A DNA stretch of 64,000 bases from NCBI GenBank assembly GCA_964490745.1, contig CAZBDT010000001.1, forward strand, positions 1 through 64,000, written 5' to 3'. The stretch is from Litorimonas sp964490745 (GTDB taxonomy: Bacteria > Pseudomonadota > Alphaproteobacteria > Caulobacterales > Maricaulaceae). A program made the translations under genes and the position numbers. Below the pieces are notes generated by a model. The model searched no databases, was not told the DNA's origin, and saw nothing but the letters and a program-made list of their open reading frames with translations. Positions 55,950 through 64,000 of the stretch are shown in pieces (the first letter of the stretch is position 1; each line of letters begins with the position of its first letter).

Positions 55950-57989
55950 CTATGCCGCCTCTTCATTCTTGCCAAAGAGGTCGTCTAAATTGCGCAGGGT
56001 TACTTCGGCTAATTCTATAGCTCTCGTTCCATGCTTCACCATCTCCTTAAGGGTATCAGAAAAGCAATGAGAATTTGTTAACGCGGCATGTTCTGACAGC
56101 TCAACTAATCCGTATAATCCAGCCAGGCCTTTCAAAGTGTGACTCGCAAACTTTACGGCATTTATATCTTGGGCCACAATTGCGTTGCGCAATGAGGCTG
56201 TAACATTGGTCAAGTCAATTTCGAATTGGCCTTTAATCTCAACAATATCCTCGGCATCCAATCCGTCCAATAATCCGCCTGATACCTTCATAGGAGGAGT
56301 GTTAATATCATTAGCCTTTAACGATGATTGTTTTTCTTGATATTTCTTACACTGATCAGCTACAGCATTTATCAGATCTCTCGTGTTAAAAGGCTTCAGC
56401 ACAACTTGATCGACACCATATGATTTAAGCTCTTCAGCTTCACGCATATCGCCCATAGCCGTTAGAGCAATCACTGGAATGTTTGCGTTAAGACATTCCC
56501 GTTTTCGTAACAAACGTACGAGTTCTTTGCCGCCCATTTCAGGCATGAAAATATCTGTTAAAAGCAAATCAAACCCTTGCAAATCAAGGATGGATAAAGC
56601 TTCTACTCCGTTAACAGCCGCAACAATTTTAGCACCATGCTTTTTGAGAATACGTGTGACGACCATACGATTTGTGGCATTATCCTCCGCCAGTAAGATT
56701 TCTTTTCCCGAAATATCGGCCAAAGGACCCACTCCGACATCAGACGCAATAGGCGCTAAAGCTTTCGCCAATGGAATTTTAATCCAGAAATTAGACCCCT
56801 TCCCAAATTCACTTTCTACGCCTATGTCACCCTTCATCATTTTTACGAGAACTTTACAGATCGTCAGTCCTAATCCAGTCCCTTCGGAAGAGCGTGTATC
56901 TAAATCATCGACCATATAAAACTCTTCGAATAGCCGCTCTAATTTATCAGGCTTTATACCTACACCTGTGTCCTTTACGCGACACATTAAACTCCATTTG
57001 TCTTTGTCAGTCTCCTGTGCATCGACAATTAATTCGACCCTACCCTTGTCGGTATATTTGATTGCGTTACTCACAAAATTCATGAGAATCTGGCGTATTC
57101 GACCTACGTCACCTGACAGGTGAATTTTCGAGGTTGCCTCAGACTTGATCACGAGATCAATACCCCGCTCTTTCGCTTGCATTGCAAACAAACGATAGAC
57201 ATCATCAAAGACATCCGCAGCATAGAATGGCTCCTCTTGAACCTTTACCGATCCAGACGAAATTCTGGCGTAATCCAATACATCATTGATAATCCGCAAT
57301 AGAGATTTAGAAGTTCGCTCAGCGGTTTGGATAAGCTGTTTTTGGTCTTGGGTAAGTTTGGTGTCTCCGAGAATATCAAGGATACCCAGAACGGCATTGA
57401 AAGGCGTTCTAATTTCGTGACTCATAGCGGAGATAAATTGTGTCTTTGCACGATTGGCTAGCTCGGCAGCCTCCTTGGCATCCACAAGGGCCTTCTCCGC
57501 AGCCTTCGCTTCTGAAATATCTCGAATATAAGCGATAAAAATATCACCCGAAGAGCTCCGACTTCTAGAAATTGCAAGCTCGGACATGAACTCCTCTCCG
57601 TTCGCACGAACGGCCTCGATTTCAATACGCTGACCTAGGATATTGGCTTTGCCGGTTTCCCGCATTCTCTCCATGCCAGCATTATGAGCCTCTCGATATC
57701 GCTCCGGCACAATGAACGCGGCCATGTTTTCGCCTAAAATGTCTTCTTTCTTATATCCAAAAATACGCTCTGCGGATTCACTGAATTCCACGATTCGTCC
57801 ATCCGAATTAATAATGATAATTCCATCAAGAGACGCTGAAACGGTCGCGGCCATTTGTTCTGCTTGGATATCGGCTTCAAGCTTTGCAGTATTAGCTTTT
57901 GTTTGCCATTTTAGAGTAAAACGACGCCAAGCATAACCCAGAAAAAATGACGAAAATACCGCTAGCGCAATTAATAAAAAATTGTTCAT
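55950..57989 (-). CDS. Hybrid sensor histidine kinase with receiver and HPt domains
   Basis: The 679-residue protein has one N-terminal membrane helix (about 4-21), a PAS domain (about 45-165), HisKA with H191 (SHEIRTPFNAV), HATPase with N308 (NFVSNAIKY), DTGVGI and GTGLGL, a receiver with D479 (LLLTDIFMPEMGG), and a C-terminal HPt with H617 (ASHTLKGLAGL). This makes a full H-D-H relay in one chain, feeding the adjacent response regulators. There is no periplasmic sensor loop, so the signal is probably cytoplasmic or membrane-borne. It is the first gene of the kinase-RR1 operon. Confidence 0.94.
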   Translation of the reverse strand: MNNFLLIALAVFSSFFLGYAWRRFTLKWQTKANTAKLEADIQAEQMAATVSASLDGIIIINSDGRIVEFSESAERIFGYKKEDILGENMAAFIVPERYREAHNAGMERMRETGKANILGQRIEIEAVRANGEEFMSELAISRSRSSSGDIFIAYIRDISEAKAAEKALVDAKEAAELANRAKTQFISAMSHEIRTPFNAVLGILDILGDTKLTQDQKQLIQTAERTSKSLLRIINDVLDYARISSGSVKVQEEPFYAADVFDDVYRLFAMQAKERGIDLVIKSEATSKIHLSGDVGRIRQILMNFVSNAIKYTDKGRVELIVDAQETDKDKWSLMCRVKDTGVGIKPDKLERLFEEFYMVDDLDTRSSEGTGLGLTICKVLVKMMKGDIGVESEFGKGSNFWIKIPLAKALAPIASDVGVGPLADISGKEILLAEDNATNRMVVTRILKKHGAKIVAAVNGVEALSILDLQGFDLLLTDIFMPEMGGKELVRLLRKRECLNANIPVIALTAMGDMREAEELKSYGVDQVVLKPFNTRDLINAVADQCKKYQEKQSSLKANDINTPPMKVSGGLLDGLDAEDIVEIKGQFEIDLTNVTASLRNAIVAQDINAVKFASHTLKGLAGLYGLVELSEHAALTNSHCFSDTLKEMVKHGTRAIELAEVTLRNLDDLFGKNEEAA

Positions 57990-58428
57990 GAGTGTACTTT
58001 CCTTTGACGAAATTATGACACGCTTTGATTAAAGTTCGGTTAGGGCTCCTGCAGGCTGTAATTGTTTCAGGAAAAAGTGTACTGCACTCAAACGCCTAGC
58101 CGCAAATTTTCACGACCTAATCCATCATCTTTGAATGGCACCCCTTGGGTTAGAATTTTGTCTTTGAAACGCAAATTTCGGAAGGGGTTTTCGCGCGTTT
58201 TCTTCGCCCTGATAGCTCCAATATTCACTATGGCGTTTGCGGAGATTTCCAAAATTTCTATTAGCTTATCGGTCCAATAAGTTTTGAATTATGTGGGGCT
58301 TACAGCCATTAATCACCAAGTTGCATTTAGAGCCTCGCAGTATACAGTTTGGAGCTATTGTGCGACTATCTCTAAAGCTAAATTTTCAGCCCTGAGGATT
58401 ATTCCGAAAAACAACTCTGTTTTATACA
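57990..58428. other. Intergenic region between hybrid kinase and glycerophosphotransferase
   Basis: This 439-bp divergent region holds the promoters of the kinase operon and of the gene at 58429. A TTG-started frame of 72 codons at 58062-58280 looks like chance. I see no sigma-54 site here. Confidence 0.4.
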
Positions 58429-59544
58429 ATGACAAATGATCGTTCTGACATCGCAATCGGCTTTCTCTTAATCGGGGGCATTCATCATATTTTGCACTTG
58501 ATTCCGCCTGCGACTGAACTGGCGAAGGCGCCGGATGTGAAAGTTGTCATATATGTCTGCAACCAAAATGAAAAAGCGATGTGTGAGGCTTTGTTGCAAG
58601 ATTTAGGGTGGAACAATCCTGATGTGAGGGTTTTGACCGCAAATCCGTTACTCAGAGTCATTTCTCCGAAGCTGTCAGTACTTTTCAACAATATAAGTCA
58701 GTTCAAAAAGTTAGAAGCTTTGCTGGTAGCAGAGCGGACGTCAACTATTCTGCGACATTGGCCGGGACGGTTTCCAATTTTTTTCCATACACCTCATGGG
58801 GCAGGAGATCGGGCCAAAAGCTATGATCCGCGTATACGGCATTTCGACCATGTTTTGGTCGCAGGTCAGAAAGATAAATCTCGCATGATTGAAAAGGGAG
58901 TCGTACGAGCCGAAAACTGTTATGTTACGGGTTACATAAAGCCATATGTTGTAAGACATTTAGACGCTGAACTTCCAAATCTATTTCCAACAAATCATCC
59001 TATTGTTTTATACAATCCACATTTTGATAAGACACTTTCATCTTGGAGTGAATACGGTTTTAAACTGCTGGAGTCTTTTGCACAGACTCCGGAATTTAAT
59101 TTTATTCTAGCGCCTCATATACGGCTTTTTAAAATCGCCTCAGAAGCAGAGCGGGCGCGTGTCTTGGCCTTTGAAAAATATCCCAACATACATATTGATC
59201 TGGGCAGTCCACGTTCAACAGATATGACTTATACACGTTTAGCGGATATTTATTTAGGCGATGTTAGCAGTCAAGTTTACGAGTTTTTATCAAAACCTAA
59301 ACCTTGCATATTTATCGGTCCAGAGACGACGCCTTGGCAAGATAACCCTGATTACGCCCATTGGCGCTATGGGCAGGTCTGCCATACAACTAATGGCGTC
59401 ATGGAAGCGTTGAATGGGGCGTTTATTGATCTTGAAATTTATCAGTCCGCACAGATTGAAGGGTGCCGCGCGGCAATGGGAGACCCAGATTGGAACCCTG
59501 TAGCGCGGGCAGCGGATATAATTTTGTCAATCCTGAGAGGCTGA
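58429..59544 (+). CDS. CDP-glycerol glycerophosphotransferase-like protein
   Basis: The 371-residue protein has the pattern of the CDP-glycerol glycerophosphotransferase family: IFFHTPHGAGDRAKSYDPRI, HVLVAGQKDKSRM, VTGYIKPYVV, VLYNPHFDKT, FILAPHIRLF and DIYLGDVSSQVYEFL, the last resembling the C-terminal acceptor/nucleotide block. The family builds polyol-phosphate or phosphoglycerol decorations on glycans. The tail overlaps the convergent flippase gene by 18 bp. The substrate is not known. Confidence 0.78.
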   Translation: MTNDRSDIAIGFLLIGGIHHILHLIPPATELAKAPDVKVVIYVCNQNEKAMCEALLQDLGWNNPDVRVLTANPLLRVISPKLSVLFNNISQFKKLEALLVAERTSTILRHWPGRFPIFFHTPHGAGDRAKSYDPRIRHFDHVLVAGQKDKSRMIEKGVVRAENCYVTGYIKPYVVRHLDAELPNLFPTNHPIVLYNPHFDKTLSSWSEYGFKLLESFAQTPEFNFILAPHIRLFKIASEAERARVLAFEKYPNIHIDLGSPRSTDMTYTRLADIYLGDVSSQVYEFLSKPKPCIFIGPETTPWQDNPDYAHWRYGQVCHTTNGVMEALNGAFIDLEIYQSAQIEGCRAAMGDPDWNPVARAADIILSILRG

Positions 59545-60936
59545 GGACATTCGATTTAGTTTTAATTGTCTTCGAGTGAAAATAATAACCGCAGAAATTT
59601 CAATTGCCGCCCCAAAAATTGCCGCCCACCCAATCGCGAAAAGTCCAAATTGGTCCGATAAGATAAAGAATAAACCAATAAAACTTGTCAGCCCAATAAT
59701 GCGCGCCCAGATGGCGCTGCCGGGCCGCAACAAGACATAAAGCGCCGTGTAAAATGGCGTGGCAATCCCAATCAAAGAAGAGGCGACAAGCAACATGACA
59801 GCCAGCAACGGGGCATCTTCAAAACTCGCATCGAAAGCACCTTTGACGAGATCAACGCCAAAGATCAATACAACAATCGATAATCCAAACCCAACAAAAC
59901 CAATGCCTAGTGCTGCTCGCGCTGTAACCCGCGCTAAAGCTTTCATATCCAAATCAGCCGCCATACGGCTTAATTCAGGGAACAAGACCTGATTGAACAG
60001 TGTGATGGCACGGGAGAGAAGGCGTGAAATTTCCTCGGCAATCTTATAGACTGCAAGTAAGGCGGGGCCAAAAACCAACATGATAGCTAAGCTTGGAAAA
60101 TTAGCTTTTGCCGCTGAAAGCGTGGAGTCGATATTCGTTTTGACAATGAAGGCATAAAGACCGGGGAATGATTTTGTACGGCAAAACTCGGCGTGACGAA
60201 TAACGCCCCATAATCGACGTTTGCCAAGCTCCAGCGCAGCAAATCCTTGTAGCACCAAATAACTCGCTAGAGAGGCTAAGAACCAGATGATCAGAAGCTC
60301 TTTTAGACCCCAGCCTTGCAATCCGGCTATTAATACACCAGCCAATCGAATAGTTGGCATAACCAACGCACGAAGAGCCAGAACGAAAAACTTATCGAAA
60401 AGTCTGAAAACGCCAATGGCAACATTGATCTGCCGGAAGAGAATGACCGTGCAATAAGCGAAAACATAGTTGTTTAATTGTACGGAATTGAGTGTTTCAC
60501 CTCCAGAGAGTTGCGGCATTTCACCTATTAATGACTGCGCCCAGATAAAAAGGTTGAATAAACTCACCGCCAAAAAAAATGCCAAAATCGCGGCTATAAA
60601 ATCGATTACAAGACCCGTTTTTATCAAGCTGCCTAGCCGATTAGCATTTCGAGACTTCAATTCATCCGCACCAAATCGGATCAAGGTCTGCCAGATTTGA
60701 AACGAAGCGATCTCTGAAAAAAACAACATGTAAGCATGCACGAATAAAAGCGTCCCAAAAGCGACATTATCAGAGAGAATGCGCGCTGCGAGAATGAGAG
60801 TGGCAACGCCCATCAGCGCAGAGAGCAGCCGCGCACCCGCGAGCATTCCAGTGTTGGAAACCATACGTCCTCGCAACCCCCAACGTGAGCGCACTTCTAG
60901 ATCAGACTTTATTTTTGATGGCTGGTGGTCAGACAT
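59527..60936 (-). CDS. Polysaccharide flippase (MOP superfamily)
   Basis: The 469-residue protein has about 12-14 membrane helices: GMLAGARLLSALMGVATLIL and an FGTLLFVHAYMLFFSEIASF segment, as in Wzx-like proteins. It is a second, separate flippase relative to the one at 46457. Its ATG overlaps the stop of the LysR-like gene by 8 bp (60929-60936), so the two are translationally coupled. It is convergent with the glycerophosphotransferase-like gene. Confidence 0.86.
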   Translation of the reverse strand: MSDHQPSKIKSDLEVRSRWGLRGRMVSNTGMLAGARLLSALMGVATLILAARILSDNVAFGTLLFVHAYMLFFSEIASFQIWQTLIRFGADELKSRNANRLGSLIKTGLVIDFIAAILAFFLAVSLFNLFIWAQSLIGEMPQLSGGETLNSVQLNNYVFAYCTVILFRQINVAIGVFRLFDKFFVLALRALVMPTIRLAGVLIAGLQGWGLKELLIIWFLASLASYLVLQGFAALELGKRRLWGVIRHAEFCRTKSFPGLYAFIVKTNIDSTLSAAKANFPSLAIMLVFGPALLAVYKIAEEISRLLSRAITLFNQVLFPELSRMAADLDMKALARVTARAALGIGFVGFGLSIVVLIFGVDLVKGAFDASFEDAPLLAVMLLVASSLIGIATPFYTALYVLLRPGSAIWARIIGLTSFIGLFFILSDQFGLFAIGWAAIFGAAIEISAVIIFTRRQLKLNRMSSASQD

Positions 60937-61621
60937 TAGCGGACGGGAATGTGAGAATATTGGACCCAGATGCCAGGGCAGCCCAATTGGAAAACGTATA
61001 AACTTCTAGAGACAATAATAGAGGAGATAAGTCACCAAAAGAAATTGTTAGATCATCAAATAAGCAGACCATATAAGCATCACTAACGCGCCAATCGGGG
61101 AATAGAGTTATATACTCGCTCGTTTCACACAGGCTCTCAACAATTACTTCTGGCATGGCAGAATACCCAAGCCCCATTTCAACCGCCATTCGCGCACCTG
61201 AAATATCATGCACAGGGAAAACTTGATCAGGCTCAACTTCATATCTTTCTGTATCACCCCGTGTCAGATAAGTAAGCTTTTCATCAGATGGAAAGGTCGT
61301 CACAAATATGTTGTCGCGGAGCTCTGCTAGGGTTTTTTTGTGCCAACTATCATGAGCACTTTTCTGCGCGACCAAGCGCCGTCTCACGGGAAAATAGACG
61401 CCATTTCGCCCCTGAAAACTCGCCAGCGCTCCGGTGTAGTATATGGCAACATCAGGCCTGAATGAGTCAATGATACCTTGATGGCTTTCAAACAACCAAT
61501 TCCATTTTGGAAAAACGTCCAACGCAGAAAAGGTTGGGCTCAAAGCCGTCGGTGCCGAAACACGAATTTTTGTCAGATTGGTGATCATCGATAAAACGGG
61601 AGGCGAAAATAAAAATTTCAA
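60929..61621 (-). CDS. LysR-type effector-binding domain without DNA-binding domain
   Basis: The 230-residue protein aligns with the ligand domain of LysR regulators: IRVSAPTALSPTFS at the start, a central RLVAQKSAHDSW, and VHDISGARMAVEMGLGYSAMPEVIVESL, followed by LFPDWRVSD. The usual 60-90-residue winged helix at the N terminus is missing, and stop codons lie just upstream, so it is a truncated regulator or an effector-only protein. It is coupled to the flippase gene by an 8-bp overlap. It may be a remnant that remains open, or act as a ligand-binding partner. Confidence 0.7.
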   Translation of the reverse strand: MKFLFSPPVLSMITNLTKIRVSAPTALSPTFSALDVFPKWNWLFESHQGIIDSFRPDVAIYYTGALASFQGRNGVYFPVRRRLVAQKSAHDSWHKKTLAELRDNIFVTTFPSDEKLTYLTRGDTERYEVEPDQVFPVHDISGARMAVEMGLGYSAMPEVIVESLCETSEYITLFPDWRVSDAYMVCLFDDLTISFGDLSPLLLSLEVYTFSNWAALASGSNILTFPSANV

Positions 61622-61807
61622 TCATGACTAGATAGCTATTTTTTGATCGATTCCGCAAGCATCATTATTTTTTGCGATTATCTTATTTTTGGAAAAAGAT
61701 TAAGTGTTAGTTTAATGCAATGGAACGCAAAAAGTTTGAAATACACTAAGGGCTGTCCTCCATAACTAGCCCATATTCTTTTTAACTCATTGTCTTAACT
61801 ACCGTTG

Positions 61808-62099
61808 CTAGCTGAGCGGATCCAGTTTATTAAAACGTCACTCACATTCCTTCAAATATAAGCCGAAATGTGCCTTCGGAATACCATTAAATCTGCGCAT
61901 GTTCTGCTTCGCTAGGCTTCGGAAATTCTCAATCCCATTGATGTGATTATGCTTGTCGGCAAAGAGCTTTGAATGATTAATCCGAAAGTGTTTAAACTCA
62001 GACACATCAAGCATATTATATCAAGACGCTTACAATGAGCTGAGCCTCTTCATTCAATCCATCTAACGCCCCGGGAGACAAAATCTTGGTTTCACCCAT
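61808..62099 (-). pseudogene. Decayed IS1595-family transposase
   Basis: I translated the minus strand here. The C-terminal part reads FKHFRINHSKLF, then NHINGIENF and RRFNGIPKAHFGLYLKECE followed by a stop and RFN. These match the DDE domain end of IS1595/ISXO2 transposases, with W replaced by a stop in ECEWRFN and by R after NGIENF. Upstream an ATG at 62099 opens a short frame with LDGLNEEAQLIV, like the N terminus of such transposases. The centre is missing. It is an old, inactive remnant. Confidence 0.75.
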
Positions 62100-62688
62100 T
62101 CATCTGATAAGGGTGGATTTAGGTCACTGTCAGTGTCTGAAAAGCGCAATTCAATGCCAACGCTCTCTGCATCTTTTTAGATAGTGGGTCGATTTCCTAG
62201 TCACGGCTCATTTTAGCCCAATTTGTAGCACAAAAAGTGGTACAAAAATCGAAGAAATTTCAAGAGATCAAAGGTTTACAAAGGCAATACGCAGTCTTTT
62301 CAACGACTGATGTGATTGGGTTTTGAAGATAATGGCGCACCGGGGAAGGGTCAATACAATTTATTTTCTTTAACAATTACAATAACTTGACTGACAAATT
62401 TTAAATAGTTGTTGCACAATCGGTTTCACATCGCGTTGCACGAAACTTAGAATCAACTAAAAATCAATACACACAACTTGCAACGGAAGATCCGCGAGCT
62501 AAATATTCCCGAATGCTTGGGGTACAGACATAGCAAAATTTCAACCAACGAAACTCATAACACCTATCGCAAAATGCCAAAAAACTCATCCCGATTTAGG
62601 ACGGTTTAATTAGAAACACTATGGAAAGGCTTTGATTTTGTGAGGATAATGAAGCACAATAGGTTGCCACTTTAGGATACTTTAATTA
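62100..62688. other. Intergenic region, possibly mobile-element debris
   Basis: These 589 bp between the transposase remnant and the Hint gene hold no gene I can support. A direct repeat GTTGCACRA occurs at about 62410 and 62434. Stops are frequent in all frames. The region may include the outer part of the old element. Confidence 0.35.
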
Positions 62689-63337
62689 GTGAAAACAAAA
62701 TTAGTAATTATTGTTCTGCTATTACTTTCACTACTTTTCTTAGGGAGCAACACGTATTCTCAAGACAATCGTGTTTCGACCTCGGCGTCCACCGGCCATA
62801 AACTTGATCACAAACTCACCGTCTACAGACCACTTGAGAAACAATGGATCAACACTAGTCATGAAGACATTAAACCGCTGGATTTCCTAATATTTAATGG
62901 TCAGGCTTTGCATGTCAATGCCGCTCAAGGCGAAATCGCCACCGTCCCGTTAGGGCAGGCTAAATTGGACACGCTTAAACGTCATTCGGAGCCATATGAT
63001 CCTAATGATGCATCATACCCTGAGTCCGATACTCAGCTTATTTACGCCAAATGGCGTGATACAGATAATTGGACCTATCAGCCCCTAGGTGTTATGCAAG
63101 ATAAACAACGTTTCCTTTGGCATGGACGGGAATTTATTACCAAGCTCGATCGACAAGGGGCGCGGTCTGTTAAACCCACTGGCAATGTCATCAGTAGAGT
63201 CAATGGCGTTTGGAGTGAACATCACGACAACCAGATTCATTTAACGCTTGATTTCCCTGACATTGGCGAAACGAATAAAATCGTTACGACCCATGAACAT
63301 CCTTTTTATACCCCAGAAACGGATGAATGGATACCAG
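62689..63337 (+). CDS. Secreted Hint-domain protein (polymorphic-toxin-like), N-terminal part before gap
   Basis: It starts with GTG at 62689. A signal peptide (VIIVLLLLSLLFLGSNTYSQ) is followed by a Hint (intein-like) region: DHKLTVYRPLEKQW, IKPLDFLIFNG and the block IVTTHEHPFYTPETDEWIP, with the TxxHPF motif of Hint domains. The reading frame runs into the 10-N gap. The part after the gap continues the same domain, but in another frame relative to the N count, which suggests the true gap length differs from 10. Pre-toxin Hint domains often cleave off a C-terminal toxin. Confidence 0.72.
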
Positions 63338-63347
63338 NNNNNNNNNN
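63338..63347. other. Assembly gap (10 N)
   Basis: There are ten N, the common placeholder for a gap of unknown size. It falls inside the Hint-domain gene and breaks its frame by one base, so the number of missing bases is not 10. Confidence 0.98.
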
Positions 63348-64000
63348 TCGGTATGGCCCTTGAAACTTGTGACGGTACAGCTGTTCTGATCGCCGAATGG
63401 AAAGTCGTGGATGAACCTTTCACGGCCTATAATTTGGAAGTAGCGAACTCCCACACTTATTTTGTCGCGGATAATAGCAACACGAATGCTCCAGCAGTGT
63501 TGGTGCATAATGATTGTTGGCGTGGCGAACCTCCTCCAGGTTCTTTACCTACTGGCACAAATGATTTTGGTCAGAATACCTTTAGGGGACGAAATGGTGA
63601 AGAAATCTATCAGGGTCATGATGGAAATTTCTATAATGCGGCTGTTCATGCGCCAACGTCACGGCAAGATTGGCTCAATAACTTAGATTCGCGACCTTTA
63701 AATGACATTTCCCCTGATGCCAGCAACGGACATTTAAACGGACTACCTTTTCATCCTCAGAGAGATCGAGCTATTATACGCGCTGATAAACTTGTCGACC
63801 GGAATAATGTAAGGGGCCGCCATCCAATCAATGAAGATCAGATTACAGGTAATCCGGACCTAGGTATTGAAGGTGTGGAGAATCTGACAAATGAAGAGCT
63901 ATTGCGTTTCGGAGGGCCGAATGGATCAGATCCTATTTCAATAGGGCACAAACATCTACCAGGTGACACCACGCGCTTGCCTGGTTCACGCATTGAGGTT
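63348..64000 (+). CDS. Hint-domain protein, C-terminal part after gap, runs off window
   Basis: I translated the frame from 63350: GMALETCDGTAVLIAEWKVV, then YNLEVANSHTYFVADN and VLVHND, the canonical Hint end (HTYFV...VLVHN) with the Asn for self-cleavage. It is open to the right edge. The part after VHN is a C-terminal domain with EEIYQGHDGNFYNAAVHAPT and GHKHLPGDTTRLPGS. I do not recognise its fold. It is expected to be the passenger, possibly a toxin. The stop and any immunity gene would lie beyond the window. Confidence 0.72.

Noticed and set aside
58062..58280. Small TTG-started frame between kinase and glycerophosphotransferase genes
   Set aside because: It has no ribosome site and no conserved pattern; probably chance in an intergenic region.
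62180..62345. Possible phage attachment site or integrase debris
   Set aside because: The short sequence could suggest an element end, but no integrase motif or tRNA end could be found to support it.
1..64000. tRNA, rRNA or CRISPR arrays
   Set aside because: I saw no tRNA-like cloverleaf, rRNA conserved block or regularly spaced repeats.

Overview
The window reads as a chromosomal segment of a marine alphaproteobacterium, most like the Hyphomonadaceae/Maricaulaceae (inference). The grounds are long Xanthomonas/Caulobacter-type TonB receptors, alginate lyases feeding a KDG/KDPG route, a TPR-sulfotransferase beside a TonB receptor, and a moderate GC content. No rRNA, tRNA or CRISPR array was recognised. 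A 10-N assembly gap lies at 63338-63347.

Region 1 (1-21 kb) is an alginate utilisation locus. It holds a sodium:solute symporter (cut by the left edge) with its DUF4212 partner, kdgK and kdgA, an IclR regulator, and an FAA-hydrolase/hydratase-like enzyme. Two lipoprotein lyases (PL17 and PL6) overlap by 4 bp. A FadR-type GntR regulator, two large TonB receptors and a beta-hydroxyacid dehydrogenase (candidate DEH reductase) follow. Together they can take alginate at the outer membrane, cleave it to unsaturated uronate/DEH, reduce that to KDG, phosphorylate it and split KDPG to pyruvate and glyceraldehyde-3-phosphate. A shared ACCAATT/AATTGGT motif recurs in the promoters. A beta-helix lipoprotein closes the region.

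Region 2 (21-41 kb) is a series of accessory metabolic modules: a TPR-sulfotransferase and a third TonB receptor; a hydantoin-type operon (NCS1 permease, HyuA-like, DUF917) with a divergent Lrp/AsnC regulator; otsA-otsB-GH15 for trehalose; and a complete RND efflux operon (outer membrane factor, fusion protein, pump).

Region 3 (41.6-58 kb) is the most interesting. It is an exopolysaccharide-like cluster built of two divergent operons: a secreted Ig-like protein, a GH5-like protein with a replaced acid/base residue and a GT4 on one side; a GT2-STAS fusion, a flippase and a GT-C-like membrane protein on the other. A TolC-family gene follows. Each of the three transcription units has a GG-N10-GC sigma-54 promoter. 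LuxO-like palindromes lie upstream, one matching TTGCA-W3-TGCAA exactly. Next door sit a hybrid histidine kinase with its own HPt domain and two paralogous LuxO/SypG-like sigma-54 activators. I infer a phosphorelay-controlled, sigma-54-dependent polysaccharide system.

Region 4 (58.4-64 kb) has a CDP-glycerol glycerophosphotransferase-like protein, a second flippase coupled to a LysR effector domain lacking its DNA-binding half, a decayed IS1595-family transposase, and a secreted Hint-domain (polymorphic-toxin-like) protein interrupted by the assembly gap and running off the right edge.
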